Source: Alphaproteobacteria bacterium (lineage in GTDB: Bacteria; Pseudomonadota; Alphaproteobacteria; Caulobacterales; Parvularculaceae). From it: a stretch of DNA of 42,416 bases. Below are positions 32,518-40,851 of this stretch, piece after piece; position 1 is the first letter of the stretch, and each line of letters begins with the position of its first letter. A program made the translations under genes and the position numbers. Location of the stretch: positions 1 through 42,416 of the forward strand of contig JAADIQ010000055.1 in the NCBI GenBank assembly GCA_013151255.1, in the 5' to 3' direction. The notes beneath the pieces were generated by a model. That model was not told where the DNA came from, made no database searches, and saw only the letters and a list, made by a program, of their open reading frames with translations.

Positions 32518-34591
32518 GCGTATCCACCATAATCTTGCGCGAAAGGGTCTGAGGCAAAATCTGCGCCTCACCACCGGGCGGATAGTAAACATAAAGCGGC
32601 ACGCCGCTGGCCCCATAACTTTGCAGCGCCCTGGTGATTACCGGATCGCGCACCGTCCAGTCAGCCACCAAAAACACCGTGCCGGTCTGTTTGAACGCTT
32701 CGGCAACGTCCTTGTTCTTAAACACCGTCAGCTTGTTGAACTGACAGGTAACACACCAGGCCGCAGTAAAATCGATAAACACCGGCGCGCCGGCGGCACG
32801 ATAGCTTGCCAACGCCTCATCGCTATAGGGCTCGGTCTCAATCGCACCATAGTCGCCGCTTGCTTGCGCAGCGGTCCCGGAGGCGGTCTCAATCCGGGTG
32901 AGCGGCGCAATCGCCACGACCGCCGCCAAAGCGGATGCGGCGCGCAAGACAATCGCCCGGCGGCCGTCGCCCTTGCTGATTTCAAACAACCACGCCGCCA
33001 GCGCCAAAAGAATGCCGCCAAACAGCAACGTCGCCAGCCCGCCATCGTTGGTCTGGCGCGCGAACACCCAGAGGAAATAAGCCGCCGCCGCAAATACCGG
33101 GAATGACAGCGCTTGCTTTAAAACCACCATCCATTCGCCGGGCCGCGGCAGAAACCGCCCGAGCGCCGGCGACAGGGATAGCGCAAGATAGGGCGCGGCA
33201 AGCCCCAGCCCCATCAGGATAAAGATCGCCATGCCGACCGCTGGCGGCAGCACCAGCGCGGCTCCCAATGGCGCGCTCAACAGCGGGCCGATGCAAGGCG
33301 CGGCGACCACCACCGCCAGCGCGCCGGTGAAGAACGCGCCGGTCGCGCCGGGTTTTGACGCCAGGCCCTGGCCGGCGCCGGCGATGGTCTCGCCAACCGT
33401 AAACAGCCCCGCCAGATTAAGCCCGACCAGAAAAAGCACGTAGGCGGAAAGCCCGACCACTAGCGGCGACTGGAGATGAAAGCCCCAGCCAAGCTCCTCG
33501 CCGCCGGCGCGCAAGGCGAGCAACAGACCGCCCATCAAGATGAAAGTTGCAAGCACGCCGGCTGTAAATAGGAGACCATGAGCGCGCACCGTCGCGCGGT
33601 CTTCCTTGGCGCTCTGCATGAGCGCTGCGGCTTTGATGAAAATGATCGGGAAGACGCAGGGCATGGCGTTCAAAATCAGCCCGCCGAAAAACGCCATTAA
33701 CAGCAGCAGGGCGACATTGGTGTTGGCGCCGCGCACAAGGCTCTCCGGCGGAGCCGCCAGCGACCCTGTGACTGCCGCAGAAAGTTGCAAGCCCGCCCGT
33801 CCGCCGTCAGCGCGGTTATAGGCGAGGACGCCGTCCACCGTCTCAACGTCGCTCGCATCAGTCCAGCCCGGCTCCATCGACACCGTCAACGCGCCATCCG
33901 TCAGACTAATGGTTTGTGCGGCGGCGGGCGTGGTCAAGCCGTCCAGCTTTGGAAAGAAGAATGCGTCCGCCGGCGCCGCGCCATCCCAGTTGTCGATGGT
34001 CAACACATAGGCGCCGCCGCGCCGCTCAAACCGCGCGGGGCTATCCAAGGCGACCGGCAACGCTGCGCGGGCGCGCGCGAACAATAAGGCTGTCTCGCTA
34101 CGGATTTCAGCGCTCGCCAGGACCGGCACGGAAAATTCAAACCGGCCTTCTTCCGGAACGCAGATTTCCTCGCAAGCCTGCCACGAGGCGTCGATAACGA
34201 TATTAACGCTGTCACCGGGAACAGCGTCCGCGGGCGCGGCAATGCTGACCAGAAAAACCGGCTCGCCTTCATGGGCGTAACTCGCAAGCGGGCCGACGGG
34301 AATAAATTGTGGGACCGGAAAAAGGATTTCACCGACGGTAAAACCGGCCGGCAAAGTCCAGCCCAAATCCAGCGGCAAACCCGCATCGCCCGGATTTTTC
34401 CAGAACACATGCCAGCCGTCGATAACTTTTTGGTCGACCGCAAACCAGGTCGTCTCGCCGGGAACAAACCCCTCGCGCTCGGGGATGAGCCGGGTTTGCG
34501 TATATTCGGTCTGAACCTCAGCGTCGGCCCATGCCGGACCGCCCGCAACAAGAACGACGACAATTAAAAGCTGAAACAGGCGCAACATCAT
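32501..34591 (-). CDS. Protein-disulfide reductase, DsbD/ScsB family
   Basis: A 696-residue three-part protein: signal peptide (VVVLVAGGPAWA), an N-terminal periplasmic domain with a Cys pair (CEEIC, about 139-144), eight or so membrane helices with the paired transport cysteines (NAMPCVFPII and AAPCIGPLL), and a C-terminal thioredoxin domain with WCVTC. It carries electrons from cytoplasmic thioredoxin to periplasmic thiol proteins. The extended N-terminal domain (TRLIPEREGFVPG, WHVFWKNPGDAGLP) is the ScsB-like variant, not the classical E. coli DsbD alpha domain. Downstream partners are not encoded nearby. Confidence 0.93.
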   Translation of the reverse strand: MMLRLFQLLIVVVLVAGGPAWADAEVQTEYTQTRLIPEREGFVPGETTWFAVDQKVIDGWHVFWKNPGDAGLPLDLGWTLPAGFTVGEILFPVPQFIPVGPLASYAHEGEPVFLVSIAAPADAVPGDSVNIVIDASWQACEEICVPEEGRFEFSVPVLASAEIRSETALLFARARAALPVALDSPARFERRGGAYVLTIDNWDGAAPADAFFFPKLDGLTTPAAAQTISLTDGALTVSMEPGWTDASDVETVDGVLAYNRADGGRAGLQLSAAVTGSLAAPPESLVRGANTNVALLLLMAFFGGLILNAMPCVFPIIFIKAAALMQSAKEDRATVRAHGLLFTAGVLATFILMGGLLLALRAGGEELGWGFHLQSPLVVGLSAYVLFLVGLNLAGLFTVGETIAGAGQGLASKPGATGAFFTGALAVVVAAPCIGPLLSAPLGAALVLPPAVGMAIFILMGLGLAAPYLALSLSPALGRFLPRPGEWMVVLKQALSFPVFAAAAYFLWVFARQTNDGGLATLLFGGILLALAAWLFEISKGDGRRAIVLRAASALAAVVAIAPLTRIETASGTAAQASGDYGAIETEPYSDEALASYRAAGAPVFIDFTAAWCVTCQFNKLTVFKNKDVAEAFKQTGTVFLVADWTVRDPVITRALQSYGASGVPLYVYYPPGGEAQILPQTLSRKIMVDTLNGAD

Positions 34592-34670
34592 GCCGCCCTA
34601 ACTAGCCGCGCAATCGCTTCACGCCAATGACTATTCACGCCGACAAGCGCCGGCTCCAGCAATTGTGACC

Positions 34671-34710
34671 AAAAAATGAGGCCGGACGCCCTTATCAGCG
34701 TCCGGCCTCA
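34671..34710 (-). terminator. Intrinsic terminator of sapC
   Basis: TGAGGCCGGACGC / GCGTCCGGCCTCA, a perfect 13-bp stem with an 8-nt loop. On the minus strand it is followed by TTTTTTGG. It lies 33 bp beyond the SapC stop codon. Confidence 0.93.
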
Positions 34711-34743
34711 TGGTTAATACAGATCACAACAAGCGCTATATGG

Positions 34744-35535
34744 TCAGTTATCGACGCGATTTAAGATATCCGTTTCGGTCATATTAAACCGGCGCGCGCG
34801 GCGTTGCAGGAGAATGCGCCAATTGCTCATCGATATCATCATCGCATAAATTAACGGTAGGATGCCGGCTTTGCGCAACTCAAGAAACTGCTCATCGCTA
34901 AGCTCTTGAAGTTTCTTTTCGTCGACGCCAAAATATTCAGCGAATGTTTTCTGCTCTTCAGCCCCCTGCGGCGTAAACTGCGCAGACTGGCCCTGAATCA
35001 ACTCAAGTTGATTAAGCCGCTCGCCAAATCCATTTGTCGCGATACGATCCTGCTCGAAGGCTTTACAAAACTCAATCGCCTGCTGGGTCGACGCGCTCGG
35101 CTCGTCGTTTTCAAACAGCGGGAACTCTCCGCCTTCCTTCAGGCCTTCATAGGCGGTGTCGATAACAATGGCGAGGCGCTCGCCGCTATCTTCCGAAGCG
35201 ACGCCAAACGGATAGCGGCGCACATAACCAGGGATGTATTTATCGGTCTCCCATTTGCCGTCTTCATCGACAAACAGATTCACCTCATCAACGATGCCCA
35301 TAACCGCTAGCGGCGCCGGATTTTCACGGTTCAGAAAAATGATCGGATAATCTTTCATCGCTATCATTATTTCCGAAACCGTAATCGGGATGGCGCGCGC
35401 TTTTGCACAATAAGAGAAGTTCTTCTCCGCCGCCTGAAATCCGAGCTTGCCGTGCGATTCTTTATTCATCAGCTCGGGGCTATCAAACAGGAACATATTT
35501 CCTGTCAGTTTCGGCGATTCGACCGTCTCAGCCAT
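34744..35535 (-). CDS. sapC: SapC family protein
   Basis: A 263-residue SapC-like protein (PF07277): FLFDSPELMNKESHGKLGFQ, FSYCAKARAIPITVSEI, YPIIFLNRENPAPLAVMGI, NLFVDEDGKWETDKYIPGYVRRYPF, and the DR-E-L-N region followed by a C-terminal helix ending LLQRRARRFNM. In Caulobacter, sapC lies with S-layer secretion genes; elsewhere it is often near TonB-dependent receptors or tryptophan halogenases, and its role is unknown. ATG 35535 has GAAAGG seven bases upstream. Neighbours here give no hint. The extended reading frame of the upstream hydrolase now overlaps its start by 31 bp. Confidence 0.93.
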   Translation of the reverse strand: MAETVESPKLTGNMFLFDSPELMNKESHGKLGFQAAEKNFSYCAKARAIPITVSEIMIAMKDYPIIFLNRENPAPLAVMGIVDEVNLFVDEDGKWETDKYIPGYVRRYPFGVASEDSGERLAIVIDTAYEGLKEGGEFPLFENDEPSASTQQAIEFCKAFEQDRIATNGFGERLNQLELIQGQSAQFTPQGAEEQKTFAEYFGVDEKKLQELSDEQFLELRKAGILPLIYAMMISMSNWRILLQRRARRFNMTETDILNRVDN

Positions 35536-36569
35536 GGTAAACCTTTCTGTCTTTCTACATCGACGGCGTCTGTCGTCCCTAACCGACCGTCATGAAATTT
35601 AGCGGCACGCTTAGCAAAAAGGCTTGCCGCCTCCAAGCCTTCAATCGCCAAAGGCCGAGATTTTAGCCTTGTGTTACTCGCCTGCGACGAATTGAGCCGC
35701 CAAATCGGGCCTTTCCATCGCATTTCCATCGCAATCAGGTGCGAAACCCCGGCCTGGAGCGCCACCGGCGCGCCGATGCGTTCAAAGCGCCGCCGGGCGT
35801 GGCGCCAGACTGTGGATGATTTATGGTTAGCGGCGAGCACGCGAACCGGCGCTGGAGCGGCGCGCACCGCCCCCCAGAAATCATTGTCATGGGCCTGAAA
35901 TGTCGCCGCCTCCCAGGCCGGTGTGCAGGCGAGGCGTACGCCCTCATTATCGTCCGCCAAACCATCTTCAAGGTAGTCATCCAGCACCCCCGGCGCCCAG
36001 TTTCGAAACACCGGCTTGCGGCCATAGCCCACCGCGACATCTGCTCGCGCCGGCCACTGCGACCGCCGCCGGCGCGCCAGCCGCACTAGCGTAAAGCGGC
36101 GCGCCATGAATGGCCAAATCGGCGTGCGCGCCGCCAGCCGCATCGCCGGCGGCATCGCCACCGGCTCAATCAGCGCCATTGCAGCAACATCACTGCGGCC
36201 GCGCGCCGCCATGGCTACGACAACGCCGCCCATAGAGTGACCGGCAAGCGTCCAGCCGCTGCGGGCCTCATGGTTTAAAAATTCTGCGACATCATCAGCG
36301 TAGACCTTCCACGAGCGCAAACCCTCCGGGTCGGCCACAAGGCGGGTTCTGCCGTGGCCGCGCATATCTAGCGCAAAAACATCAAACCGGCCGCTTAAAT
36401 GCTGCAACATTTGTTTGTATACGGAGGCGCAAAAACCGGTCGCATGACAGAACAATAATGGCGGCGCGCCTTCGTTCGGCCATCGCCATCCGGCCAGCAC
36501 GCCGTCAGCGCACGCCGCCTGGAACCGAACCGGCCCAGGAGCGCTCGTATTCGCTGTGTTTTCATTCAT
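35505..36569 (-). CDS. Alpha/beta hydrolase with C-terminus replaced by an 11-bp tandem duplication
   Basis: A 354-residue frame. Residues 1 to about 279 are an alpha/beta hydrolase: FCHATGFCASVYKQML (oxyanion HATGF), LDMRGHGRT, the nucleophile elbow AGHSMGGVV and a final GVSHLIAME with the catalytic His. After that an 11-bp direct duplication (35712-35733) shifts the frame. Removing one copy restores ...AMERPDLAAQFVAGE and a stop at 35674, giving a normal 294-residue protein. In the window as written the frame instead continues for about 70 unrelated residues into the next gene. ATG 36569 is preferred over the GTG before it. The catalytic His precedes the change, so the enzyme might remain partly active. 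Confidence 0.8.
   Translation of the reverse strand: MNENTANTSAPGPVRFQAACADGVLAGWRWPNEGAPPLLFCHATGFCASVYKQMLQHLSGRFDVFALDMRGHGRTRLVADPEGLRSWKVYADDVAEFLNHEARSGWTLAGHSMGGVVVAMAARGRSDVAAMALIEPVAMPPAMRLAARTPIWPFMARRFTLVRLARRRRSQWPARADVAVGYGRKPVFRNWAPGVLDDYLEDGLADDNEGVRLACTPAWEAATFQAHDNDFWGAVRAAPAPVRVLAANHKSSTVWRHARRRFERIGAPVALQAGVSHLIAMEMRWKGPIWRLNSSQASNTRLKSRPLAIEGLEAASLFAKRAAKFHDGRLGTTDAVDVERQKGLPWLRRSNRRN
35712..35733. repeat. 11-bp perfect tandem duplication inside a gene
   Basis: TTTCCATCGCA occurs twice in direct contact (35712-35722, 35723-35733). Being 11 bp it changes the reading frame of the alpha/beta hydrolase, and excision of one unit makes the gene length an exact multiple of three to the conserved-looking end. 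Confidence 0.9.
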
Positions 36570-36634
36570 CACAGATTTTCGCTATCGTTGCTTTGAGCTC
36601 AAATGCGCCGCCGGTTTGGAAAAATCAATTTCGC

Positions 36635-37126
36635 TCAGCAGCTAGCTGTCGCCAGATCGAAGATTTTTTTCATGTGCAGAACATCTTCGCGGGCGCGGTG
36701 GCGATGCGGCGATGAGATTTTCGCTTCCGCCACCGCCGCGGCAACCGTTTGAGGCGGCAATTCGCAAAGCAAGTCGCCAAAATCGCAAAGCGAAAAGCGC
36801 TGACGCGCGCGCGCCGCTGCAAACAGCCGATAGAGCCAGAAGCCGTCCCAGTCCGGCGCATCCGAATAAACCGCCGCGCCCTCAAGCGCCTGATTGAGAC
36901 GCGCGCACACCTCGCCAACCACCAGGCCGGAGGCCTCCAGCACATCATAGGCCAGCCCATGAAGGCTCGCTGCGTGATCGTCCCACGCCTCATGCGGCCA
37001 CTCCTGCGCCGGGCGGATGAGCATGGTTTCCGGCGCGCCGTCGTCAAAGCACCAACCGACCTCTATTGGCCACGAGGCGGAGCCGAGCCCGGAGGCTTCA
37101 AGATCGAGAAAGGCGATTTTTCCCAC
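36635..37126 (-). CDS. DEDDh-family 3'-5' exonuclease-like protein
   Basis: A 163-residue single-domain protein with the DEDD catalytic set: D8 and E10 in AFLDLEASGL, an Asp in VYSDAPDWDGFWL (ExoII) and His/Asp in PHRHRAREDVLHM (ExoIII, DEDDh type). It resembles ribonuclease/DNA-polymerase-epsilon-type exonucleases but is short and has no other domain. The start is GTG 37126, with GGAGA six bases upstream. Nucleic-acid trimming is expected; DNA or RNA preference is not readable. It stands 62 bp downstream of no same-operon gene and precedes the hydrolase in the opposite order, so cotranscription with it is unlikely. Confidence 0.8.
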   Translation of the reverse strand: MGKIAFLDLEASGLGSASWPIEVGWCFDDGAPETMLIRPAQEWPHEAWDDHAASLHGLAYDVLEASGLVVGEVCARLNQALEGAAVYSDAPDWDGFWLYRLFAAARARQRFSLCDFGDLLCELPPQTVAAAVAEAKISSPHRHRAREDVLHMKKIFDLATASC

Positions 37127-37272
37127 ACGGGTCTCCGAGGCGGCGCCCCGGCGTCATCGGCGGCAGGGGACGGCTATGTTAGCACAGTTCCAGCCCGGTT
37201 GCGCCCAAGCTGAAAAGATTCACCGTAGGGCGCTTGGTTTATGAGGTCTGAGGCAGGCCCGTTAACGGAATT

Positions 37273-37302
37273 GAATATCGCAGCACAGCGTCCGCAATAT
37301 TC
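37273..37302. repeat. Imperfect inverted repeat
   Basis: GAATATCGC and GCAATATTC are complementary except at one position, with a 12-nt loop. It lies between the exonuclease gene and the small membrane protein gene. No U-tract, so terminator status is not supported; purpose unknown. Confidence 0.35.
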
Positions 37303-37322
37303 GTGCACGAAGCGTCGCGGCG

Positions 37323-37523
37323 TCACGATTTCGGCTTATAAACACCGCTGGCCGGATCGCGTTCATAATCGATGACTTTGCTATCTCCGGGACCCTTGGC
37401 GCGAGCTTTGGCCTGATTGAAAATTTCCGCAAATTCGCGCCGCTGGCGGTTCACAAAACGAAACAACGCCACGCCGCCGGCAGCGGCTGCAATCGTCACC
37501 GCCAATGTGGTTACTGCGCCCAT
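37323..37523 (-). CDS. Small single-pass membrane protein, unknown function
   Basis: A 66-residue protein with one N-terminal transmembrane segment (VTTLAVTIAAAAGGVALF), a basic juxtamembrane part (RFVNRQRREF) and a C-terminal tail ending IDYERDPASGVYKPK. A near-perfect AAGGAGAG six bases before ATG 37523 strongly supports translation. It follows the S49 peptidase by 37 bp on the same strand, so the two are probably cotranscribed. I recall similar tails in other alphaproteobacterial small proteins but know no named family. Confidence 0.8.
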   Translation of the reverse strand: MGAVTTLAVTIAAAAGGVALFRFVNRQRREFAEIFNQAKARAKGPGDSKVIDYERDPASGVYKPKS

Positions 37524-37560
37524 AGATCACTCTCCTTGCCGCCAGCCCAAAAGTCGCCGC

Positions 37561-38448
37561 CTAAAGACCGAAGCGCGCCCAAACCGACCGGCGCTCTACG
37601 GCGTCCAATATCGCGTCCGCATCGATCAGCGGCTGGCCGATACCCGGCTCGCCCACATTGCTCTGGGCGCCGCCAGACAAGAGCTTTTTCAAAAGCCCGC
37701 CGCTATCGGGCGAAATCCGTTTGATCTTAACATCTTTTCCGTAGCGCGCGCGTAAAAAATCGCCGAGTTGAGCGGTTCCGTCGATGAGCCCCAGCGCTTT
37801 GGCCCTTGGCGCGGTCCAGAACGCGCCGGAAAAGATCTCCTCATCCGCCGCCAGCTTGTCGGTGCGGCGCGATTGCACCAATTCGATAAATTGCGTGTGC
37901 ATGTCGTTAAGGATGTTTTTCAGCCGCGCCACGTCTTCCGGGTCCTCCGGCTTGAACGGGTCAAGCGTCGATTTGCTTTTCCCGGCGGTGTGCACGCGGC
38001 GCTCAACGCCGAGCTTTTCAATCGCGTGCTGAAAGCCAAAACCGCTGGCGATCACCCCGATGGAGCCGACAATCGAGCTTTCATCGGCGTAGATTTCATC
38101 GCCGGCGATGGCCAGAATATAGCCGCCCGAGGCGCCCACATCTTCAATGAAGGCAAGCACCGGAACCGCCTTTTCCTGCGCCAGCCGGCGGATCATGCTA
38201 AAGATCAGCCGCGATTGCACCGGCGAGCCGCCCGGCGAATTGATCGCCAGCGCCACCGCGCTCAGCCTGCCAGGCTTGAACGCCGCCTCAATCGACTTTT
38301 CAAGGCGCTGCAGGGAAAGGCCCTTGCGGCCCGGCCCGGCAGCGCCAATGACGCCGCCAAGCTCAATCACAGTTACGAGAGGCCCGCTATCGCCGATAAA
38401 CGGCAGCGCGCGCCATAATTTCATCAGGGGGTTTGGGTTTTCAGACAT
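37561..38448 (-). CDS. S49 family serine peptidase (SohB/SppA-like)
   Basis: A 295-residue peptidase of the Ser-Lys dyad type. Visible motifs are INSPGGSPVQS, the nucleophile in DVGASGGYI (Ser about 126), SSIVGSIGVIASGFG, and the Lys region KSTLDPFKPEDPED. No clear signal peptide; a short hydrophobic stretch lies at about 24-36 (LVTVIELGGVIGA), so it may be membrane-associated. SppA-type enzymes degrade cleaved signal peptides. It is divergent from the polyprenyl synthase gene and followed by the small membrane protein. Confidence 0.92.
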   Translation of the reverse strand: MSENPNPLMKLWRALPFIGDSGPLVTVIELGGVIGAAGPGRKGLSLQRLEKSIEAAFKPGRLSAVALAINSPGGSPVQSRLIFSMIRRLAQEKAVPVLAFIEDVGASGGYILAIAGDEIYADESSIVGSIGVIASGFGFQHAIEKLGVERRVHTAGKSKSTLDPFKPEDPEDVARLKNILNDMHTQFIELVQSRRTDKLAADEEIFSGAFWTAPRAKALGLIDGTAQLGDFLRARYGKDVKIKRISPDSGGLLKKLLSGGAQSNVGEPGIGQPLIDADAILDAVERRSVWARFGL

Positions 38449-38603
38449 CTGGTGGAGTTAAGCGCCCAACGCCCCGGCTTCAATCGGAAATTTTCCAATT
38501 TAAGCATAATCCGGCGTTAAAAAGTCGCTGTCCGGTTGCGCCTGTCAAGCTTGACCGCCAGACGCCGCGCCCCCAAGTTGCGAGGAAGTTGAATTTCAAG
38601 CGC

Positions 38604-38608
38604 GAGGA
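38604..38608 (+). promoter_or_regulatory. Ribosome binding site fixing a TTG start
   Basis: GAGGA lies 8 nt before TTG 38617. There is no in-frame ATG before residue 51, which is inside the conserved core, so this site is the best evidence for the start. Confidence 0.55.
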
Positions 38609-38615
38609 CGCAACC

Positions 38616-38639
38616 TTTGTCTGTCACTTTGTCTGTCAC
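38616..38639 (+). repeat. 12-bp perfect tandem repeat at the start of the prenyl synthase gene
   Basis: TTTGTCTGTCAC appears twice in direct contact (38616-38627, 38628-38639). It encodes SVTL/SVTL, in frame, and presents two TTG start options 12 bp apart. Confidence 0.85.
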
Positions 38640-39669
38640 GCTGGCGGCTACCGCAGACCCCAGGACAACGCCGGACAGCCCCTCGACCTTTAAGGCGGCG
38701 GTGGCGTCTTTGCGCGCGCTCTTGGCTGACGATCTGGAGGCGGTGAACCGGCAAATCCTTGAGCGTATGGATTCGCCCGTTGATCTCATCCCCGACCTCG
38801 CCGGGCATCTCATCAATTCCGGCGGCAAACGCATCCGCCCGATGCTGACGCTTGCGACCGCGCGATTGTTTGGTTTTGACGGCGACGAACACATTAAGCT
38901 CGCCGCCGCCGTCGAGCTCATTCACGGCGCGACGCTGTTGCATGACGATGTGGTCGATGCATCCGCGCTGCGCCGCGGCGCTGAAACCGCAAACACCATC
39001 TGGGGCAACAAGGAAAGCGTGCTTGTTGGCGACTTTATTTTTTCACGCGCATTCGAGCTGATGGTCGCGGCTAAAAATCTTGGCGTGTTGCAAGTTTTGT
39101 CGCGCGCTTCGGGCATTATCGCCGAGGGCGAAGTCTTGCAGCTGGCGACGCAAAAAAATGTCGGCACGACCTTCGAGATGTATCTCGCGGTGGTCGAAGC
39201 GAAAACCGCAGCGCTGTTTGCCGGCGCAACGCAGTCGGGCGCATTGATCGCCGGCGCGCACGAAGACCGCGAAGCCGCGCTCAAAAGCTATGGCCGCAAT
39301 CTTGGCATCGCCTATCAATTGATCGACGACGCGCTCGACTATGCAGGGTTTGAAGCCGATCTCGGCAAGACCATTGGCGATGATTTCCGCGAAGGCAAGA
39401 TGACGCTGCCGGTGGTCTATGCGGTGGCGCGAGCCAAACCGAAAGAGCAGAGTTTCTGGCGCCGGGTGATTGCCGAAGGCCGCCAGGAGGCAGGCGATTT
39501 CGAGCGCGCTTGCGAATTCATGCTGCGCGATGACGCCATCACCGATACCGTCGTTTGCGCCCGGCGCTTTGCCGACCGCGCGATGGCCGACCTCCTCAAG
39601 GGGCCGGAAAACCAGTATTCAGCAGCGCTTGGCGAGCTGGTCATGACCTCAGTGTCGCGCGCTTCTTAA
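38617..39669 (+). CDS. Polyprenyl diphosphate synthase (octaprenyl-PP synthase-like)
   Basis: A 350-residue trans-isoprenyl diphosphate synthase. The first aspartate-rich motif is LLHDDVVDAS, the second LIDDALDYAG; GGKRIRPMLTLA and GEVLQLATQKN are also typical. It extends farnesyl diphosphate with isopentenyl diphosphate, probably to the C40-C50 side chain of ubiquinone. The start is TTG 38617, preceded by GAGGA 8 nt upstream and lying in a 12-bp tandem repeat. ispE is encoded nearby, linking to isoprenoid precursor supply. The exact chain length cannot be predicted here. Confidence 0.93.
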   Translation: MSVTLSVTLAATADPRTTPDSPSTFKAAVASLRALLADDLEAVNRQILERMDSPVDLIPDLAGHLINSGGKRIRPMLTLATARLFGFDGDEHIKLAAAVELIHGATLLHDDVVDASALRRGAETANTIWGNKESVLVGDFIFSRAFELMVAAKNLGVLQVLSRASGIIAEGEVLQLATQKNVGTTFEMYLAVVEAKTAALFAGATQSGALIAGAHEDREAALKSYGRNLGIAYQLIDDALDYAGFEADLGKTIGDDFREGKMTLPVVYAVARAKPKEQSFWRRVIAEGRQEAGDFERACEFMLRDDAITDTVVCARRFADRAMADLLKGPENQYSAALGELVMTSVSRAS

Positions 39670-39675
39670 GCCAGT

Positions 39676-40791
39676 TTATTCAGCAGCCTGGTGCATGACG
39701 GCGTCATCATGGGCCGCTACCGGCGCGCGCTTGGACGTAGTCAGCAAACCCGCCCTCAGCGCCGAGATATGAATATAGACGGCGCCCATTGAGAACAGCG
39801 CACACAACAAGGCGACCGCAAGCCACTGCCCGCCCGGCGACAACGTCAACATGAATATAGCGACCGCTGTGCTGAACGTGGTCAGCGCCATATAGAGGAC
39901 GGCGATTTTGGTGTGTGAAAAACCCTGCCGCAACAGCAGCTGGTAGAGATGCTCGCGATGGCCGTCGAGAATATTCTGCCCACGAATCAAACGGTGCGTT
40001 AACGTCCAGCCGACGTCAAAAATAAACGGCAAAAAAATCACCGGCACAAGCATTGCGCTGGCATGTCCGGCGGTTGCATTGGCCGCATATATGCCAAGCG
40101 CGGCGATGAGGAAACTTAGCGCCTGGCTGCCGCTGTCGCCCATAAACAAGCGTCCCTTGCCAAGGTTCGCCGGCAGAAATGCAAAACACGCAATCGCCAG
40201 CAAAATCGCCAGCACCGCCGCTATCGGTGCGCCGGTCAACAGCGCGATAACCGCGAAGGCGACCAGGCCGGTCAGCGCGCTGCCGGCGGCGATGCCGTTG
40301 ACGCCGTCCATAAAGTTGAACGCATTCATGAAGCCAACGATCCAGATGATGGTGAGGCCGGTCCCCCAAAGCCCGAGCGATACCTCGCCGACAAAGGGTA
40401 TCGGCGCGACCTGTAAGGGGCCTAAAAGCCAGGTAAAAAGCCCCGCGGCGATAAGTTGCCCGCAAAATTTCACCAGTGGCGACAGCGCCCATTTGTCGTC
40501 GGCCAATCCGATACAGAACGCGAGAACCGAAATCCCCGCGAGTTTCACCGCGACAATAGTCGCCTCACCCGATCCTGAAAATGCGGCCAGAATAAAAATC
40601 CCCGCGATCCAGCCGCCAAAAATACCGATGCCGCCGGCGCGCGAGGTGACGCGCACATGGCTGGAGCGGCCGTTTGGGTTGTCGGGCAAAAATTTCGCGT
40701 ACATCGAAATACGGCTCGCCGCCAGCGTGGTGAGATAAACCACCAGCGCTGCAATGGTGATCACCAGCGGACTATCGGTGAAACTCGCCAT
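39676..40791 (-). CDS. MraY/WecA family polyprenyl-phosphate sugar-1-phosphate transferase
   Basis: A 371-residue polytopic enzyme with about ten to eleven membrane segments. Catalytic cytoplasmic motifs are present: GLADD (first DD pair), NFMDGVNG, FMGDSGS, and the HIHH-like DGHREHLYQL. A long C-terminal tail (about residues 305-371) with two or three extra helices goes beyond classical MraY. It probably transfers GlcNAc-1-P (or a related sugar) to undecaprenyl phosphate, starting O-antigen or other surface glycan synthesis, which fits the Wzx-like gene in this window. ispE follows on the same strand. Confidence 0.93.
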   Translation of the reverse strand: MASFTDSPLVITIAALVVYLTTLAASRISMYAKFLPDNPNGRSSHVRVTSRAGGIGIFGGWIAGIFILAAFSGSGEATIVAVKLAGISVLAFCIGLADDKWALSPLVKFCGQLIAAGLFTWLLGPLQVAPIPFVGEVSLGLWGTGLTIIWIVGFMNAFNFMDGVNGIAAGSALTGLVAFAVIALLTGAPIAAVLAILLAIACFAFLPANLGKGRLFMGDSGSQALSFLIAALGIYAANATAGHASAMLVPVIFLPFIFDVGWTLTHRLIRGQNILDGHREHLYQLLLRQGFSHTKIAVLYMALTTFSTAVAIFMLTLSPGGQWLAVALLCALFSMGAVYIHISALRAGLLTTSKRAPVAAHDDAVMHQAAE

Positions 40792-40851
40792 TGTTTTCTT
40801 CTCGCACCCATATTGCTCACGACACGCGGGAGTTGCCGCGCGCCAATTACT

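Noticed and set aside
37273..37302. Intrinsic terminator at the imperfect inverted repeat
   Set aside because: AT-rich stem, 12-nt loop, one mismatch and no U-tract on either strand.
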